Positions 5,089-5,879 of a DNA stretch of 5,879 nt are shown one piece after another. A program made the position numbers and the translations under genes. Source of the DNA: JADJQU01 sp035490315 (lineage in GTDB: Bacteria; Planctomycetota; UBA1135; GCA-002686595). The stretch spans positions 1 to 5,879 of the forward strand of contig DATHET010000266.1 in the NCBI GenBank assembly GCA_035490315.1, read 5' to 3'. Each line of letters starts with the position of its first letter. Positions within the stretch are counted from its first letter, which is position 1. The notes under the pieces were generated by a model. That model saw only the letters and a program-made list of their open reading frames with translations, was not told the origin of the DNA and made no database searches.

Positions 5089-5879
5089 ATGCGCATCCTG
5101 ATCACCACGCCGGTATTCCCACCGGACCTCGGCGGACCGGCGGTGTACGTGCCCAGCGTCGGGCGCTACCTCGCGGCTCGCGGGCATCAGGTCAAGGTCG
5201 TCGCCTTCTGCTCGGACCCCAAGCCCAGCGGTTATCCCTTCGAGGTCGTCTCGATCCTGCCGGCGCCGATGCTCCAGCGCTACCTGCGCGCCTTCTTCGT
5301 CGTGCTGAAGCATGCGCGCGACTGCGACGTGGTCTACGTCAACGAGCACCTGGCCCTGCTGCACGTTTTCGCCGCTCGCCTGCGTGGCAAGCCGGTGATC
5401 ATCCGCATGATGGTCGACGGCGCCTGGGAGATCAGCCACCGCAAGGGCTGGATCGGCGGCGACACGATCGACGAATTCCAGAAGAAGGACTACGGCTGGC
5501 GCGTCGCTCTGATGCGCAGGCTTCAGAAGCGCTGGTGGGGGAGCGCTCGGCGCGTGATCGCCTGCTCGAACTACCTGCGCGGCATCGCGATGTCGAGCTA
5601 CGGCCAGAGCGCCGACAAGGTGCGTCTGATCCACAACGCCTACAACGGGCCCGCACCGGACTCCGTGCGCGAGACGCCGAGCGAGGCCCGCGCGAAGCTC
5701 GGCCTCGCCGAGGGACCGCGCTACCTCCTGACCATCTGCCGCTTGATGGTCTGGAAACGCGTCGACGGGATCATCCTCGCGCTGAAGAGTCTGCCCGACG
5801 ATGTCGAGCTGCTCGTGGCCGGCGACGGCGACATGCTCGAGCCGTGGAAGCGCTACGCGGCCGAGCTCGGCCTGGGCAA
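5089..5879 (+). CDS. Glycosyltransferase, GT4 type (GT-B fold), N-terminal part (3' end outside window)
   Basis: The frame is open from ATG 5089 to the window end, giving 263 residues. The N-terminus MRILITTPVFPPDLGGPAVY is the classic first strand and glycine-rich loop of GT4 enzymes, followed by LAARGHQVKVV (28-38), which fixes the start although no clear Shine-Dalgarno sequence precedes it. RVIACSNYLRGIAM (155-168) and VRLIHNAYNG (178-187) mark the end of the acceptor-binding domain. YLLTICRLMVWKRVD (212-226) begins the nucleotide-sugar domain, with R218 and K223 at the positions that contact the donor diphosphate, then ELLVAGDGDM (240-249). The EX7E donor motif lies beyond the window. GT4 enzymes are retaining transferases, usually cytoplasmic or on the inner membrane face, that build polysaccharides, lipid-linked glycans or glycoconjugates from nucleotide sugars. 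Donor and acceptor cannot be read from this part. The ATG lies in the palindrome ATGCGCAT. Confidence 0.9.
   Translation, partial: MRILITTPVFPPDLGGPAVYVPSVGRYLAARGHQVKVVAFCSDPKPSGYPFEVVSILPAPMLQRYLRAFFVVLKHARDCDVVYVNEHLALLHVFAARLRGKPVIIRMMVDGAWEISHRKGWIGGDTIDEFQKKDYGWRVALMRRLQKRWWGSARRVIACSNYLRGIAMSSYGQSADKVRLIHNAYNGPAPDSVRETPSEARAKLGLAEGPRYLLTICRLMVWKRVDGIILALKSLPDDVELLVAGDGDMLEPWKRYAAELGLG

Noticed and set aside
5089..5096. Palindrome ATGCGCAT giving an ATG on both strands at the glycosyltransferase start
   Set aside because: The plus-strand ATG is well supported; the minus-strand ATG opens only the doubtful 55-residue extension of the small ORF, and an 8-base palindrome is easily accidental.
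4849..5634. 261-codon minus-strand open frame opposite the glycosyltransferase start and the divergent gap
   Set aside because: It overlaps a GT4 coding frame with conserved motifs and has low-complexity His/Arg/Ala/Asp composition without recognisable domains.

Overview
The window is high-GC bacterial DNA (G or C strongly preferred at third codon positions). It holds four protein genes plus some intergenic structure. The best lineage hint is the second gene, an ECF-type sigma factor joined to a membrane anchor and an outward-facing chain of carboxypeptidase-regulatory-like domains. That architecture is best known from Planctomycetota, with Acidobacteriota and Myxococcota as alternatives. The lineage is an inference from architecture and composition, not from a marker gene.

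Layout. (1) Positions 1-1662 (+) hold the 3' part of a KAP-family P-loop NTPase gene; the Walker A region lies upstream of the window. (2) After 39 bases comes the sigma-factor fusion, 1702-4275 (+). The short gap carries a GGAAC-N15-CGTA sequence that looks like an ECF promoter, so the sigma factor may drive its own expression as well as being read through from the NTPase gene. (3) The convergent gap, 4276-4411, is dominated by a 75-base imperfect palindrome with a nested hairpin, a candidate two-way terminator or small repeated element. (4) Positions 4412-4852 (-) encode a small VOC-fold (glyoxalase/bleomycin-resistance/dioxygenase superfamily) protein that appears to lack two of the four usual metal ligands. 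(5) The divergent gap, 4853-5088, has a small dyad, a possible 29-codon minus-strand ORF whose start lies in a hairpin loop, and a short tandem repeat. (6) From 5089 to the window end (+) runs the N-terminal part of a GT4-type (GT-B fold) glycosyltransferase gene, cut by the window edge.

How the parts may work together. The NTPase and tethered sigma factor are co-directional and closely spaced, so they could form a transcription unit linking a membrane-associated ATPase to transcription controlled from the cell surface; this is inferred from spacing alone. The VOC gene is a separate minus-strand unit. The glycosyltransferase probably begins or belongs to a plus-strand surface-polysaccharide or glycoconjugate cluster beyond the window. 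The most unusual object is the tethered sigma factor: no anti-sigma gene follows it, so its own C-terminal extension may do the sensing.
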